NCBI GenBank assembly: GCA_009996515.1
Contig: JAACZV010000014.1
Coordinates: forward strand, 5,529 to 69,528
Length of the DNA: 64,000 bases
DNA from: Comamonadaceae bacterium
Lineage (GTDB): Bacteria > Pseudomonadota > Gammaproteobacteria > Burkholderiales > Burkholderiaceae_C
Direction of reading: 5' to 3'
This document shows, one piece after another, positions 34,217-42,769 of this stretch. The notes beneath the pieces are model-generated. The model was not told the origin of the DNA. It did not search any database and saw only the letters and a program-made list of their open reading frames with translations. Every line of letters starts with the position of its first letter. The first letter of the stretch is position 1. Both the position numbers and the translations under genes were made by a program.

Positions 34217-34516
34217 TCAAGGCACATAGCTGACGGCGTCTTTGGCCCTGGCGGGATGCCCGAAAAACGCCCTCAAGTTGTCGTGACCACCCACGCGCTG
34301 GCCGTCGATGAAGGTCTGGGGCGTCGTCTTGACACCATGCGCCTTCTTGAAGGCTTCCGGCTCCTGATGCGTCTTCAGGTGATGACCCTCAACTTCGTAA
34401 CCGTGCCGCTAGAGCAAATCCAGCGACTTCGAGCCGTAGGGACAGTTGTGCTCCGGCATGACCATGCGGTAAAGCACAGCCCGTTTCGCTTCACCCGCGG
34501 CGCTCAGCGTTGTCAT
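34217..34516 (-). pseudogene. glutaredoxin-like gene with one nonsense codon
   Basis: A 100-codon frame from ATG 34516 encodes MPEHNCPYGSKSLDLL, then a TAG at codon 36 (34409-34411), then RHGYEVEGHHL and TTPQTFIDGQRVGGHDNLRA to a normal TGA. This is a glutaredoxin with the CPYG active site, the TTPQTFI cis-proline and the GG motif all intact. Only one base change is needed to restore it, so decay is recent (or sequencing error). Its neighbours are the MerR gene and the sorAB operon. Confidence 0.85.
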
Positions 34517-34629
34517 CGCAGACCTCTTCCATCAACAGCACGTGTAGACCGTAGGCCCGTCGATGGCCGCTGCCTGTAGCCATGGCGCAGCGCGCGGGTC
34601 AGCCGCATCGGGCGACCCGCGTCGAGCGT

Positions 34630-34959
34630 TCACTTCGGCTGCTCGTTGCCGTAGGTCTTGGCCAGGTAGTCCACGATGGCCGGCATGTCCGCGTCATCGA
34701 TGGGCGCCTTGAAGACGACCTTCATGCGCTTCACCATGGCGTCCCAGTAGGGGCGCGGCGCGGTGGCCGGCTGGTATTGCATGTACTCGGCCGAATGGCA
34801 GGCCACGCAGTTGGCCTGGGCCTTGGCATAACCCGGCAAGGAGCTGGGCTTGAGCTGTGCGCCGTCGGGCGGCAGGTCGATGCTCTTGGAGCCTGCAGCG
34901 GCAAGGCTGGCGCCGGCCAGCGAAGCCACGATGGTGAGGATCATCAATGCTTGCTTCAT
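34630..34959 (-). CDS. sorB: sulfite dehydrogenase cytochrome c subunit
   Basis: Periplasmic monohaem cytochrome c of 109 residues with a signal peptide (MKQALMILTIVASLAGASLA) and the haem site CVACH; the methionine in AMVKRMKVVF is a candidate axial ligand. It lies 10 bp after the molybdoenzyme gene, as in sorAB operons, and accepts electrons from sulfite oxidation for transfer to the respiratory chain. Confidence 0.85.
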   Translation of the reverse strand: MKQALMILTIVASLAGASLAAAGSKSIDLPPDGAQLKPSSLPGYAKAQANCVACHSAEYMQYQPATAPRPYWDAMVKRMKVVFKAPIDDADMPAIVDYLAKTYGNEQPK

Positions 34960-34969
34960 GGCTGTCTCC

Positions 34970-36196
34970 TCAGGCTGCCGTGACCTTGACCGACTCGACG
35001 ACGTTGCGCATGTAGCCCGCCGGCTGCCAGAGCGCTTCCATCGGCTGGCTCTGGCCTGAGCGGTTCCAGGCGCGCACGCGCAGGTCGTGCGTGCCGCGTT
35101 CCGGCGTGAAGCCGAAAGTGAACTCGCGGAAGGAGTAGCGCCCCAGCTCGGTCCCGAGCTTGGCGCCGCGCCAGGTCTGGCCGCCATCGGTGGAATACGC
35201 CACCTCGCGGATGCCCTGGCCGCCGTCGAAGGCGATGCCGCGCACGGCCATCTCGCGGCCAGCGGTAACGCGCGCGCCATCGCCCACCGACGTGATGAAG
35301 GAGCGCACGTTGAAGCGGCCGATGGGCCGCGTGGCCGCGGGCGTGGTGCCGGGCTCGACGCAGGCGCAGTCGTTGTCCGGGATGCGGTAAGCGGGCTTCA
35401 TCCAGAAGCCGTCGAACTCCTGGTCGATGACCTCGATCTCGGACAGGTGCTTGACCCAGTAGGTGCCGTAGTAGCCCGGCACGATCAGCTTGACCGGGTA
35501 GCCGTTCAGCATCGGGATGTCCGCGCCGTTCATCTGGTAGGCCAGCATCACCTCGCCGTCCATGGCGTGGCTCACGTTCAGCGCCTTGACGAAATCGCCG
35601 CCACCGAACAGCGCAATGTCCAGCCCGTTGAACGTGACCTGGCGGGCACTGTTCTTCACCTCGGCGCGGGCCAGAACGTCCTTCAGCGGCACGCCCAGCC
35701 AGCGCGCATTGCCCATCGCGCCGTTGGCGAGCTGGCCGCCCGTCACGCGCGGGTTGAACAGGCCGCGGCTGTTGCCCGAGCATTGGTTCACCGCCACCAT
35801 CTCGATCGGCTTGAACTGCGTGCGCAGTTGCGCGACCGTCAGCTCGAAGGGTTTGCCCACCGCGTTGCCGCCGATCTTGATGACGTGCTGGTCGCCGTCG
35901 ATGGAGGTCGGGATGCCAGCGTTGTGATAGCGCACGAAGAAGGCATCGTTGGGCGTGATGAGCCCATCGTTGAACACCTCGAAGGGCGTCTCCAGCTGCG
36001 GCGGGCGCGAGGTCAGCACGATCAGCGGCCGTTTCTCCGGATAGGCCACGAGGTTGCGGTGGCCGTTGGCGAAGGGCTGCTCCAGCGTGCCGCCGGCGGC
36101 CGAGGCGGGCCGGCTGGCCCCCAAGCCTGCGGAAGCCATCATGCCGGCGGCCAACAGCCGGCGGCGCAACGGGTCGGTCGGGTCGTGATCACGCAT
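34970..36196 (-). CDS. sorA: sulfite dehydrogenase molybdopterin subunit
   Basis: Periplasmic molybdenum enzyme of 408 residues of the sulfite oxidase family. It has a twin-arginine leader (RRRLLAAG) and, in VNQCSGNSRG, the cysteine that binds molybdenum. The Mo-cofactor and dimerisation domains follow (LIVPGYYGTYWVKHLSEIEV; EVAYSTDGGQTW). It oxidises sulfite to sulfate and passes electrons to the SorB cytochrome encoded next. The preceding genes for an ECF sigma factor and a membrane protein suggest sigma-controlled expression. Confidence 0.9.
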   Translation of the reverse strand: MRDHDPTDPLRRRLLAAGMMASAGLGASRPASAAGGTLEQPFANGHRNLVAYPEKRPLIVLTSRPPQLETPFEVFNDGLITPNDAFFVRYHNAGIPTSIDGDQHVIKIGGNAVGKPFELTVAQLRTQFKPIEMVAVNQCSGNSRGLFNPRVTGGQLANGAMGNARWLGVPLKDVLARAEVKNSARQVTFNGLDIALFGGGDFVKALNVSHAMDGEVMLAYQMNGADIPMLNGYPVKLIVPGYYGTYWVKHLSEIEVIDQEFDGFWMKPAYRIPDNDCACVEPGTTPAATRPIGRFNVRSFITSVGDGARVTAGREMAVRGIAFDGGQGIREVAYSTDGGQTWRGAKLGTELGRYSFREFTFGFTPERGTHDLRVRAWNRSGQSQPMEALWQPAGYMRNVVESVKVTAA

Positions 36197-36245
36197 GTCG
36201 TTGTCTCCTGGGTGTTGTCGTGAAAACGAAGCTGCGGGTGCAGCC

Positions 36246-36839
36246 TCACGCGGGTGACTTGAGCAGACTGGCGGCGGCGACGGCGAGGGCCTTTTTCTGC
36301 TGCGACACCAGCACCAGCGGCTTGCCGTCGCGGGACATGACGACCTGCCAGTGCACGTTGCTCCACCAGCCGCTGCCTTCCTTCAAGGCCACGGGCTGGT
36401 CGAAGGCGAAGACGGTGACCATGCCGCCTTTGTCGAAGAAGGTGGTCAAGTGGTAGACGAGGTGGCCGTCGATGTCGCAGGGGCGCATCAGCTGCGGGAA
36501 GCCCGGCACGGCCTTGCTCTGCGCCAGGCCCAGGTGCTGCAGCAGCGGCTGCGCTTCCATGAAGTTGCCACGCAGCGTGCGCTCGTAATACTCGTGATCG
36601 ATGGCGCCGCGCACCAGCGTCGGCGGGCTGGTGGCCATCACGGTGCCCGTGGCGACGCTGGCCAGCATCAGCCCGGCGAGCACGCGGCGCATGCCGCTGC
36701 GATGCCAGATCGGCGGGGGCTTGCGAAACAGCTGCGATGGCGGCTCGCCTGGCTCGAACGCCAGCGACATCTCGGCGCGCGCGCGCAGGTCGAAGCCGCT
36801 GTCTTCGGGCAGGGGGGGCGGAGCGTCTTTCATGGGCAT
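36246..36839 (-). CDS. membrane-anchored protein, probable anti-sigma factor
   Basis: Protein of 197 residues: an N-terminal cytoplasmic part of about 50 residues, one membrane segment (VLAGLMLASVATGTVMA, about 54-70), and a periplasmic domain. It begins 1 bp after the ECF sigma gene stop and precedes sorA by about 50 bp. A single-pass protein coupled to an ECF sigma factor is typically its anti-sigma factor. No zinc-binding HxxxCxxC motif is present, so the class would be atypical. Confidence 0.65.
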   Translation of the reverse strand: MPMKDAPPPLPEDSGFDLRARAEMSLAFEPGEPPSQLFRKPPPIWHRSGMRRVLAGLMLASVATGTVMATSPPTLVRGAIDHEYYERTLRGNFMEAQPLLQHLGLAQSKAVPGFPQLMRPCDIDGHLVYHLTTFFDKGGMVTVFAFDQPVALKEGSGWWSNVHWQVVMSRDGKPLVLVSQQKKALAVAAASLLKSPA

Positions 36840-36840
36840 C

Positions 36841-37377
36841 TCAAATCTTGCGCAGCGGCAGCACGTTGCCCTCCGCCTGGACGGCCGGCTGCGCTGGCGT
36901 GCCGGCGCCCATGGCCAGCTTCAGCGCGTCGCGCGCCCGGGCCAGCCGGGACAGCACGGTGCCGGGCGCAATCTCCAGCGCCTCGGCCATGCGTGCAGTC
37001 GGCATGTCGTCGAAGTAATACAGCACCAGCACCTCGCGGTGGATGGGGGCGATGCGGGCTAGCGCCTTGACGACGTCGAGCTTGTCGTCCAGCCCGGTCT
37101 CGGGCGCGACGGGCTCCGGCAGGTCGGGGTCGTCGATGGAGACAGGGCCAGGCACCATGTGGCGAAAGGCGTGCCGGCGCATGATCTGGAACAGCCAGGC
37201 GCGCGCGGAGGTGGCCTGCTTCAGCTGCTCGCGATAGCGCCAGGCCGCGGCGAAGCAGTCCTGCACCACGTCTTCCGCGATGGCGCGCGAACCCGTCAGC
37301 GCCCAGGCGCTGCGCAGCAGGAACCGGTAGTGCTCGCGCACCCAGGCGTTGTAGCGGGACTCGGCGGACGGGAACAT
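36841..37377 (-). CDS. ECF-type RNA polymerase sigma factor
   Basis: Sigma-70 family ECF protein of 178 residues. Region 2 covers about 10-75 (LLRSAWALTGSRAIAEDVVQ, then RAWLFQIMRRHAF) and region 4 about 110-160 (PIHREVLVLYYFDDMPTARM, GTVLSRLARARDALK). It is followed by the probable anti-sigma gene. It likely directs transcription of the sorAB genes and perhaps the propeller and NTF2-like genes upstream; the signal is unknown. Confidence 0.9.
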   Translation of the reverse strand: MFPSAESRYNAWVREHYRFLLRSAWALTGSRAIAEDVVQDCFAAAWRYREQLKQATSARAWLFQIMRRHAFRHMVPGPVSIDDPDLPEPVAPETGLDDKLDVVKALARIAPIHREVLVLYYFDDMPTARMAEALEIAPGTVLSRLARARDALKLAMGAGTPAQPAVQAEGNVLPLRKI

Positions 37378-37488
37378 GGTCTGTACAAGAGCAAGGCGGC
37401 GGCCGTTTCATTCCATGCTGCCGCTCAGTACTTTCCCTAGATTTGGGCGCAGCCCAAGGCCCGAGCCTCGGGCCCGCGCCCAGCGCCG

Positions 37489-37923
37489 TCAATAGCCGGT
37501 GGCGACCATGAGCTTGGGGTCGATCTGCCAAGTCTCGCTGACGATGCGGCCTTCGCGGAAGGTCAGCACGTAGCGCACCTTGATCGGCGCCTTGCCTTCG
37601 AACACCACGTTGGCGGAGACGGTGGCGCCCTTGGGGTTGGCCGACTCTTCCAGGCGATCCACGCTGAGCTTCAGCGGGCCCTGCGAGCCGGTGAACTTGG
37701 TCCACACGCCCCGGATGGCGTCGGGCGTGGCATAGCTGCCGTCCAGCGGGCCGCCGATCCACTCGAAGCGGGCGTTGTCGGCATAGCCGCGCATGACGAC
37801 CGCGAGGTCGCCGGAGGCAATGGCCTGGAAATGGGTGCGCGCATCGTCCGCAGGGGCTGCGAAGGCGCTGCCGGCGACGGTGACAAGGGCGGCGCCAACG
37901 GCGGCCAGGGTGGTCTTGATCAT
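37489..37923 (-). CDS. secreted SnoaL/NTF2-like protein
   Basis: Periplasmic protein of 144 residues with a signal peptide ending SAFA-AP and an NTF2-like cone fold (RTHFQAIASGDLAVVMRGYA, DNARFEWIGGPLDGSYA, YVLTFREGRIVSETWQIDP). Such domains serve as enzymes or ligand-binding units. The start at 37923 removes 28 residues that do not fit a signal peptide. It lies between the propeller gene and the ECF sigma gene, on the same strand. Confidence 0.75.
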   Translation of the reverse strand: MIKTTLAAVGAALVTVAGSAFAAPADDARTHFQAIASGDLAVVMRGYADNARFEWIGGPLDGSYATPDAIRGVWTKFTGSQGPLKLSVDRLEESANPKGATVSANVVFEGKAPIKVRYVLTFREGRIVSETWQIDPKLMVATGY

Positions 37924-38050
37924 GAAGGCTCCTGAAGGGATGGTGGGGTGGGAATAGAGGTCCTGCGGGCCGGTTCGGCCCTGCAATGACGCTGACTGCT
38001 GCTGCACGCCGTGTATTCCGTCGGCGCGCGGACAGGTTCGTGGCGCGGGT

Positions 38051-39076
38051 TCAGAACTTCGCCAGCACCTCGGCCGGCGCGCTCAGCGTGGCGACCACGC
38101 GCTGGGTGCCGCGATCGACGCGGGCGACGCTCAGGTCCTCGTTGAGCACATAGGCGAACTGGCCGTCTCGCGTGAAGATGATGGCCTGGCGCGGCTGCTT
38201 GAAGCCCTCGATGGTGGCGACCACCTTCAGCGTGGGCACATCGATGACCGACACACTGTTGTCGGCCAGGTTGCCGGCATAGACGAAGCGGCCATCGGGC
38301 GTCAGCGCTGCGCCGTAGGGGTCGCGACCCACGGGCACTGTCTTCGTGATGCGCCGCGCGGCGATGTCGACCACCACGATGTCGTTGCTGCCGCTGTTGG
38401 CCGCGAACATCGTCTTGCCATCGGCCGTGACCGAGATGGCGCGGATCTTGTTGAAGCCGCTGATCTCGCCGTCGATCTTGTCGGTCTTGGTGTCGACGAT
38501 GGTGACCTTGTCGCCCAGGAAGTTGGTGACGTAGAGCTTGTCGCCGTCCGGGCTCAAGCGCACGCCCTGGCGTGGCTGCGCGAAGCCGGTGATCACCGCG
38601 CGCGCCATGCCGCTGGCCGTGTCCAGGCGCGTCACGGTGCTGCTGGCCTGGTTGTTGATGTAGAGCGTGCCGCCGTCCTTGCTGAGCACCGTGCCAAAGG
38701 CGCCCGCGCCAGCGCCCAGCTTGGTGGTCGTGGCCAGCGTCGTCGTGTTCACACGGGTCACCGTGCCCAGGCTGGAGTCCGACACGTAGAAGCTGTCGCC
38801 GTCCGGCGCAAAGACGATGTTGCGCGGCGTGACGTAGCCCCTGAGCACGCCGCGCACGGCGTTCTTCTGCAGGTCGTAGACGATGACCTCGGCGCGCTCG
38901 CTGTAGGACACGACGGCGGTGCGCTCGTCCGGGCTCAGGGCCAGCGAGTTGTTGCGGATCTGGCCGTCGAAGGTCGTCCGCGCTGGAGCGGGCTGGGCGA
39001 CGGCAGAGGTCGCCGTGCCCAGCAGGGCAGCGCTGCTGCACAGGGCGATCAGGGTGAGGCGAAGAAAGCGGTTCAT
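38051..39076 (-). CDS. secreted YncE-like seven-bladed beta-propeller
   Basis: Periplasmic protein of 341 residues: signal peptide ending AVAQ, then seven YVTN-type repeats with motifs such as LSPDGDKLYVTNFLGDKVTI and LTPDGRFVYAGNLADNSVSV. These propellers usually bind a partner protein or metallocofactor rather than catalyse. It heads the minus-strand series that ends with sorAB. The start at 39076 puts the signal peptide at the very N-terminus. Confidence 0.85.
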   Translation of the reverse strand: MNRFLRLTLIALCSSAALLGTATSAVAQPAPARTTFDGQIRNNSLALSPDERTAVVSYSERAEVIVYDLQKNAVRGVLRGYVTPRNIVFAPDGDSFYVSDSSLGTVTRVNTTTLATTTKLGAGAGAFGTVLSKDGGTLYINNQASSTVTRLDTASGMARAVITGFAQPRQGVRLSPDGDKLYVTNFLGDKVTIVDTKTDKIDGEISGFNKIRAISVTADGKTMFAANSGSNDIVVVDIAARRITKTVPVGRDPYGAALTPDGRFVYAGNLADNSVSVIDVPTLKVVATIEGFKQPRQAIIFTRDGQFAYVLNEDLSVARVDRGTQRVVATLSAPAEVLAKF

Positions 39077-39175
39077 CGGCAGGTTCCTCAAGTTGGGAGA
39101 TTCAGGACGGGGGGCCTGGTGCAAGAGAGCGCGGCGGCGGCGGTTTGATTCCATGCCACCTGAAATTTTTTGGGC

Positions 39176-40294
39176 TCAGTCGATCAGCGCGGGCACCCAG
39201 CGGTTGATGGCCGCACCGCCCACGACGAGCCAGGCGAAGAGGAAAAGAGCCAGCAGCAACGGCTTGATACCCGCCTTGCGGATGGCGCCCAGGTGGGTAG
39301 ACAAGCCCAGCGCTGCCATCGCCATGGCGAGCAGCACGGTGTCCAGGCTGGTGGCGGCGGCAACGACGGGAGCCGGCAACCAGCGCAGCGAGTTGAAGAG
39401 CACCACGGCGACGAAGCCGAAGGCGAACCAGGGCATGGCCAGCGGCGTCTTGGACGCCTGGTCGCTCGGTGCGTCGGCGCGACCCGCGCGAGCCAACCAG
39501 GCCGACAGGCCCACCAGGAAAGGCGCCAGCATCATCACCCGCACCATCTTCGCGATGACGGCGGCGTTGGCCGCATCCGGGTTCACCGAGCGGGCCGCCG
39601 CCACGACCTGTGCCACCTCATGGATGGTCGAGCCCGCGTAGATGCCGAAGCCGGTGGCCCCGCCCGGGATCACGCCCCAATGCTGATTCAGTTCGAACAG
39701 CGCCGGGTACAGGAAAATCGCCACGGTGCCGAACACCACCACGGTGGCGACCGCCACCGTCACCTGCTCGGCCCGCGCCTTGACGACCGGCTCGGTGGCC
39801 ATCACGGCTGCAGCGCCGCAGATCGAGCTGCCCGCGCCGATCAGCATGGCCGTCTTGCGGTCCAGGCCGAGCCACCGCGTGCCGATCCATTGCGCCAGTA
39901 GGAAGGTGGAACCCAGCACCATCGCGTCGATGACGACCCCAGCGATGCCGACATGGCCGATGTCCTGCACCGTCAGGCGCAGGCCGTACAGCACCACGCC
40001 CAGGCGCAGCAGGCTCTGCTTGGAGAAATGCACGCCAGCCCCGCTGGCCGCGGCCACCCGCGGATAGACGGTGTTGCCCACCGCCATGCCCAGCACGATG
40101 GCCAGCGTCAGTGCACTGAAGCCGTGGCGCTGCAGCCAGTCGATCTGCCCCAGCGCCATGCCGGCGGCTGCCAAAGCGCCCACAAGTACCAGGCCAGGCA
40201 ACAAGCGGCGCCACGCTGGCAGGCGCTGGTGCAGCGAAGCGGCGGACGGGGCGCGTCCATGGGGCGCAACAGCGGGCAACTCGAGGCTTGGCAT
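39176..40294 (-). CDS. YeiH-family (UPF0324) putative sulfate/anion exporter
   Basis: Inner-membrane protein of 372 residues with about ten hydrophobic helices and the family landmarks GMAVGNTVYP, IGAGSSICGAAAVMA and STIHEVAQVVAA. YeiH proteins are proposed sulfate exporters, which fits a neighbour of a sulfite dehydrogenase producing sulfate in the periplasm or during sulfur-compound metabolism. The gene is divergent from the LysR regulator at 40423, as in many genomes. Confidence 0.88.
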   Translation of the reverse strand: MPSLELPAVAPHGRAPSAASLHQRLPAWRRLLPGLVLVGALAAAGMALGQIDWLQRHGFSALTLAIVLGMAVGNTVYPRVAAASGAGVHFSKQSLLRLGVVLYGLRLTVQDIGHVGIAGVVIDAMVLGSTFLLAQWIGTRWLGLDRKTAMLIGAGSSICGAAAVMATEPVVKARAEQVTVAVATVVVFGTVAIFLYPALFELNQHWGVIPGGATGFGIYAGSTIHEVAQVVAAARSVNPDAANAAVIAKMVRVMMLAPFLVGLSAWLARAGRADAPSDQASKTPLAMPWFAFGFVAVVLFNSLRWLPAPVVAAATSLDTVLLAMAMAALGLSTHLGAIRKAGIKPLLLALFLFAWLVVGGAAINRWVPALID

Positions 40295-40358
40295 CACGAT
40301 CTCCGGTCGCCGCGAGCACCTTCGCTCGCTGGCATGACGCAAATCTAGAGGCGCCCCC

Positions 40359-40410
40359 GTTACCCGTCCAACGGCTTGTCTGGCTATGATTTACCTGAAT
40401 GACGGGTAAC
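40359..40410. promoter_or_regulatory. LysR operator: perfect 10-bp inverted repeat
   Basis: GTTACCCGTC (40359-40368) and GACGGGTAAC (40401-40410) are perfect inverted copies 32 bp apart in the YeiH/LysR divergent region, and the second abuts the regulator's ribosome binding site. Spaced half-sites fit a DNA-bending LysR tetramer. Confidence 0.7.
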
Positions 40411-40422
40411 AAGGAGGCGGGG

Positions 40423-41370
40423 ATGGATGTGCTGCGCCTGACGCTGAGGCAATTGCAGGTCTTCGTGGCAGTGGCGCGCAGCGGCAGCACGACGGCCGCC
40501 AGCGCCCAGATCGCCTTGTCGCAGTCCGCCACCAGCGCGGCCGTCAACGAGCTGGAGCGGCTGCTGTCGCTGAAGCTGTTCGACCGTGCCGGCAAGCGAT
40601 TGCTGCTGAATGACAACGGCCGGGCCCTGCTGCCCCGTGCGCTGGCGCTGTTGGACGGCGCTGCGGACATCGAGCGCATGGCGCGCGACGGCGACGCGCA
40701 GGCGCAATCGCTGCGTATCGGCGCCAGCACGACCATCGGCAACTACCTGCTGCCGCAACTGCTCGCCACCCACCTGCAGGCGCGCGGCGCCAACGCCGCC
40801 CCCACCTGGCAGTCCCGCGTGGTGATCGGCAACACGGCGGAGATCTGCTCCGCCGTCGCGGCCTTCGAGCTGGACGTGGGGCTGATCGAAGGGCCGTGCC
40901 ACGAGCCCACGCTGAATGTCACGGCCTGGTTGCGTGACGACATGGTTGTCGTGGCTGCAACGGACAGCGAGGTTGCAAGGCGCGCCGGCGAAGCGCCCGA
41001 CCGCCGCATCCCGCTGCGCACGCTGCGTGAGCAAGTCTGGCTGCTGCGCGAGCCAGGCTCCGGCACGCGGGAGGCGACCGACCAGTCGCTGTTGCCGCAC
41101 CTGAGGTCCTACCGGCGCAGCATCGAACTCGGCAGCTCCGAGGCCATCAAGCATGCGGCCGCTGCGGGCTTGGGCGTGGCCTGCCTGTCGGCCTGGGTCG
41201 TCGCCGACCTGGTCGCGGCCGGGCGCCTAGTTCGACTGGCCACCACGCTGCCGGCCATGGAGCGCCAGTGCCATCTCGTCGTGCATCGCCAGAAGCACCC
41301 GACAGCGGCGCTGCGCGACTTCCTGGCGTTGGCGACTGCAGAGGCTGGCGAGGGCATGGCAGCTCGCTGA
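40423..41370 (+). CDS. LysR-family regulator (YeiE/CysB-like) of YeiH
   Basis: Regulator of 315 residues: LysR winged helix at about 4-62 (LTLRQLQVFVAVARSGSTTA ... LERLLSLKLFDRAGK), then a periplasmic-binding-like effector domain. ATG 40423 lies just after AAGGAGG and is preferred to an ATG 24 bp earlier. Divergent LysR genes commonly control YeiH; the effector is probably a sulfur oxyanion, by context. Confidence 0.88.
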   Translation: MDVLRLTLRQLQVFVAVARSGSTTAASAQIALSQSATSAAVNELERLLSLKLFDRAGKRLLLNDNGRALLPRALALLDGAADIERMARDGDAQAQSLRIGASTTIGNYLLPQLLATHLQARGANAAPTWQSRVVIGNTAEICSAVAAFELDVGLIEGPCHEPTLNVTAWLRDDMVVVAATDSEVARRAGEAPDRRIPLRTLREQVWLLREPGSGTREATDQSLLPHLRSYRRSIELGSSEAIKHAAAAGLGVACLSAWVVADLVAAGRLVRLATTLPAMERQCHLVVHRQKHPTAALRDFLALATAEAGEGMAAR

Positions 41371-41383
41371 TAGACTGCGTGGC

Positions 41384-41478
41384 ACGGAGATGGCATGCCT
41401 CCGCGAACCGCCCACGGCGCCCTGCGCTGTGGTGTTGATGATGCCTACAGGTCCCGGGAAACGCGGGAGGCTGTAGGC
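41384..41478 (+). promoter_or_regulatory. fluoride riboswitch (crcB motif) with expression platform
   Basis: The aptamer starts GGAGATGGCATGCCTCC (41386-41402), continues AACCGCC and ends TTGATGATGCCTACAGG, the conserved crcB-motif pieces in order. The last part, GCCTACAG (41443-41450), is perfectly complementary to CTGTAGGC (41471-41478), forming an alternative stem that takes in the GGGAGG ribosome binding site at 41465-41470 ahead of an ATG at 41479. Confidence 0.9.
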
Positions 41479-41577
41479 ATGGAAGCAGCCCCTCGTCGAC
41501 CGGGTCGTCAACCGAACCCCAACTTCGACGATGGATACACGATCGCCTTACAAGCCCGGCCGACGCGGAGGCCCCGC

Positions 41578-41970
41578 ATGACGCCCCTGAGCATTGCCGT
41601 TGGCGCCTCGCTCGGCGCATTGCTGCGCTGGCTGCTGTCGACCCGGCTCAACGCCCTGTTCCCCTCCCTGCCGCCAGGCACGTTGGTGGCCAACCTGCTG
41701 GGAGGCTACTGCATCGGGCTGGCTGTGGCCTACTTTGCCGCCCATCCCGACTTGTCGCCGCAATGGCGGCTGCTCATCGTGACCGGCTTCCTCGGCGGGC
41801 TGACAACGTTCTCGACCTTTTCGGCCGAGGTCGTGTCGCACCTGACCGAAGCCCGTCTGGGCTGGGCGCTGTCGGTCATCGCCTTCCACGTGGCCGGCAG
41901 CGTGGCCATGACCTTGGCCGGCATTGCCACGATCACTCTGTTCCGTGCTGTAGCAGCTCACTACGCCTGA
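41578..41970 (+). CDS. crcB: fluoride channel CrcB (Fluc)
   Basis: Inner-membrane fluoride channel subunit of 130 residues with four helices and the family motifs [18 protein letters not shown] and [13 protein letters not shown]. It works as an antiparallel dimer exporting F-. ATG 41578 follows GGAGG and gives the normal N-terminus. An in-frame ATG at 41479, whose own GGGAGG lies in the riboswitch stem, would add 33 residues. It is followed by DUF190 and EamA genes in one operon. Confidence 0.93.
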   Translation: MTPLSIAVGASLGALLRWLLSTRLNALFPSLPPGTLVANLLGGYCIGLAVAYFAAHPDLSPQWRLLIVTGFLGGLTTFSTFSAEVVSHLTEARLGWALSVIAFHVAGSVAMTLAGIATITLFRAVAAHYA

Positions 41971-41987
41971 CATTCCAGGAGAACCCC

Positions 41988-42326
41988 ATGAACGGATTCC
42001 AGCTCACCTTCTTCACGCAGCAGGGTCAGCATCAGGGCCATCAGGCCATGGACCGCTGGCTGATCGAACTCGCCCGCTCGCTGGGCGTCGGCGCCACGTC
42101 CACGGCCGGCGTGGAGGGCGTCGGCCATAACGGTCGGCTGCATTCGGCGCACTTCATCGAGTTGGCAGATCAGCCCATCGAGGTGACGATGGTGGCCTCG
42201 CAAGAGCAGGCCGAGCGACTGCTCGCCAGCGTCTCGACCGAGGTGGACCAGTTGTTCTACGTCAAGGTGCCGGTCGTGTTCGGCCGGATCGGCACAGGCG
42301 TTGCCCAGGAGGCACCAGCATCATGA
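41988..42326 (+). CDS. DUF190 protein of the fluoride operon
   Basis: Soluble protein of 112 residues with a ferredoxin-like, PII-like fold pattern (FQLTFFTQQGQHQGHQAMDR ... GHNGRLHSAHFIELADQPIE). DUF190 proteins commonly accompany CrcB and may regulate or assist it. GGAG precedes the ATG, and its stop overlaps the EamA start by 4 bp. Confidence 0.88.
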   Translation: MNGFQLTFFTQQGQHQGHQAMDRWLIELARSLGVGATSTAGVEGVGHNGRLHSAHFIELADQPIEVTMVASQEQAERLLASVSTEVDQLFYVKVPVVFGRIGTGVAQEAPAS

Positions 42327-42754
42327 GCGCATCGACTGGATGGTTCTTCTGGGCGGCGCTCTCCGCCGTGTTTGCGGCAATGACGGCGATCTTCGCGAAG
42401 GTGGGCATCCAGGGCGTCGACTCGGACCTGGCCACGCTGGTGCGCACGCTCATCATCGTGGTCGTCTTGTCCGCCTTCGTCTGGTACGCCGGCAAGTGGA
42501 GCAACCCGCTGACGCTGTCGCCGAGAACCTGGCTTTTCCTCGGGCTGTCCGGACTGGCCACGGGCGCCTCCTGGGTTTGCTACTTCCGCGCCTTGCAGAT
42601 GGGCGAGGCCTCCAAGGTGGCGCCCGTCGACAAATTCAGCCTGGTGCTGGTGGCGTTGTTCGCGGTGGCCTTCCTGGGCGAGCGGCCCAGCCTGCGCGAA
42701 TGGGCAGGCATCTCGCTGGTCGCGGTGGGCGTCCTCGTGCTGTCCTTGAAATAG
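42323..42754 (+). CDS. EamA-family small transporter
   Basis: Inner-membrane protein of 143 residues holding one EamA/DMT repeat of about five helices (ALSAVFAAMTAIFAKVGIQG; GEASKVAPVDKFSLVLVALF). Single-repeat forms assemble as dimers. It is coupled to the DUF190 gene by ATGA and so is under the fluoride riboswitch; it may export another ion or help fluoride resistance. Confidence 0.85.
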   Translation: MSASTGWFFWAALSAVFAAMTAIFAKVGIQGVDSDLATLVRTLIIVVVLSAFVWYAGKWSNPLTLSPRTWLFLGLSGLATGASWVCYFRALQMGEASKVAPVDKFSLVLVALFAVAFLGERPSLREWAGISLVAVGVLVLSLK

Positions 42755-42769
42755 AAGCCCGGCGTCTGA

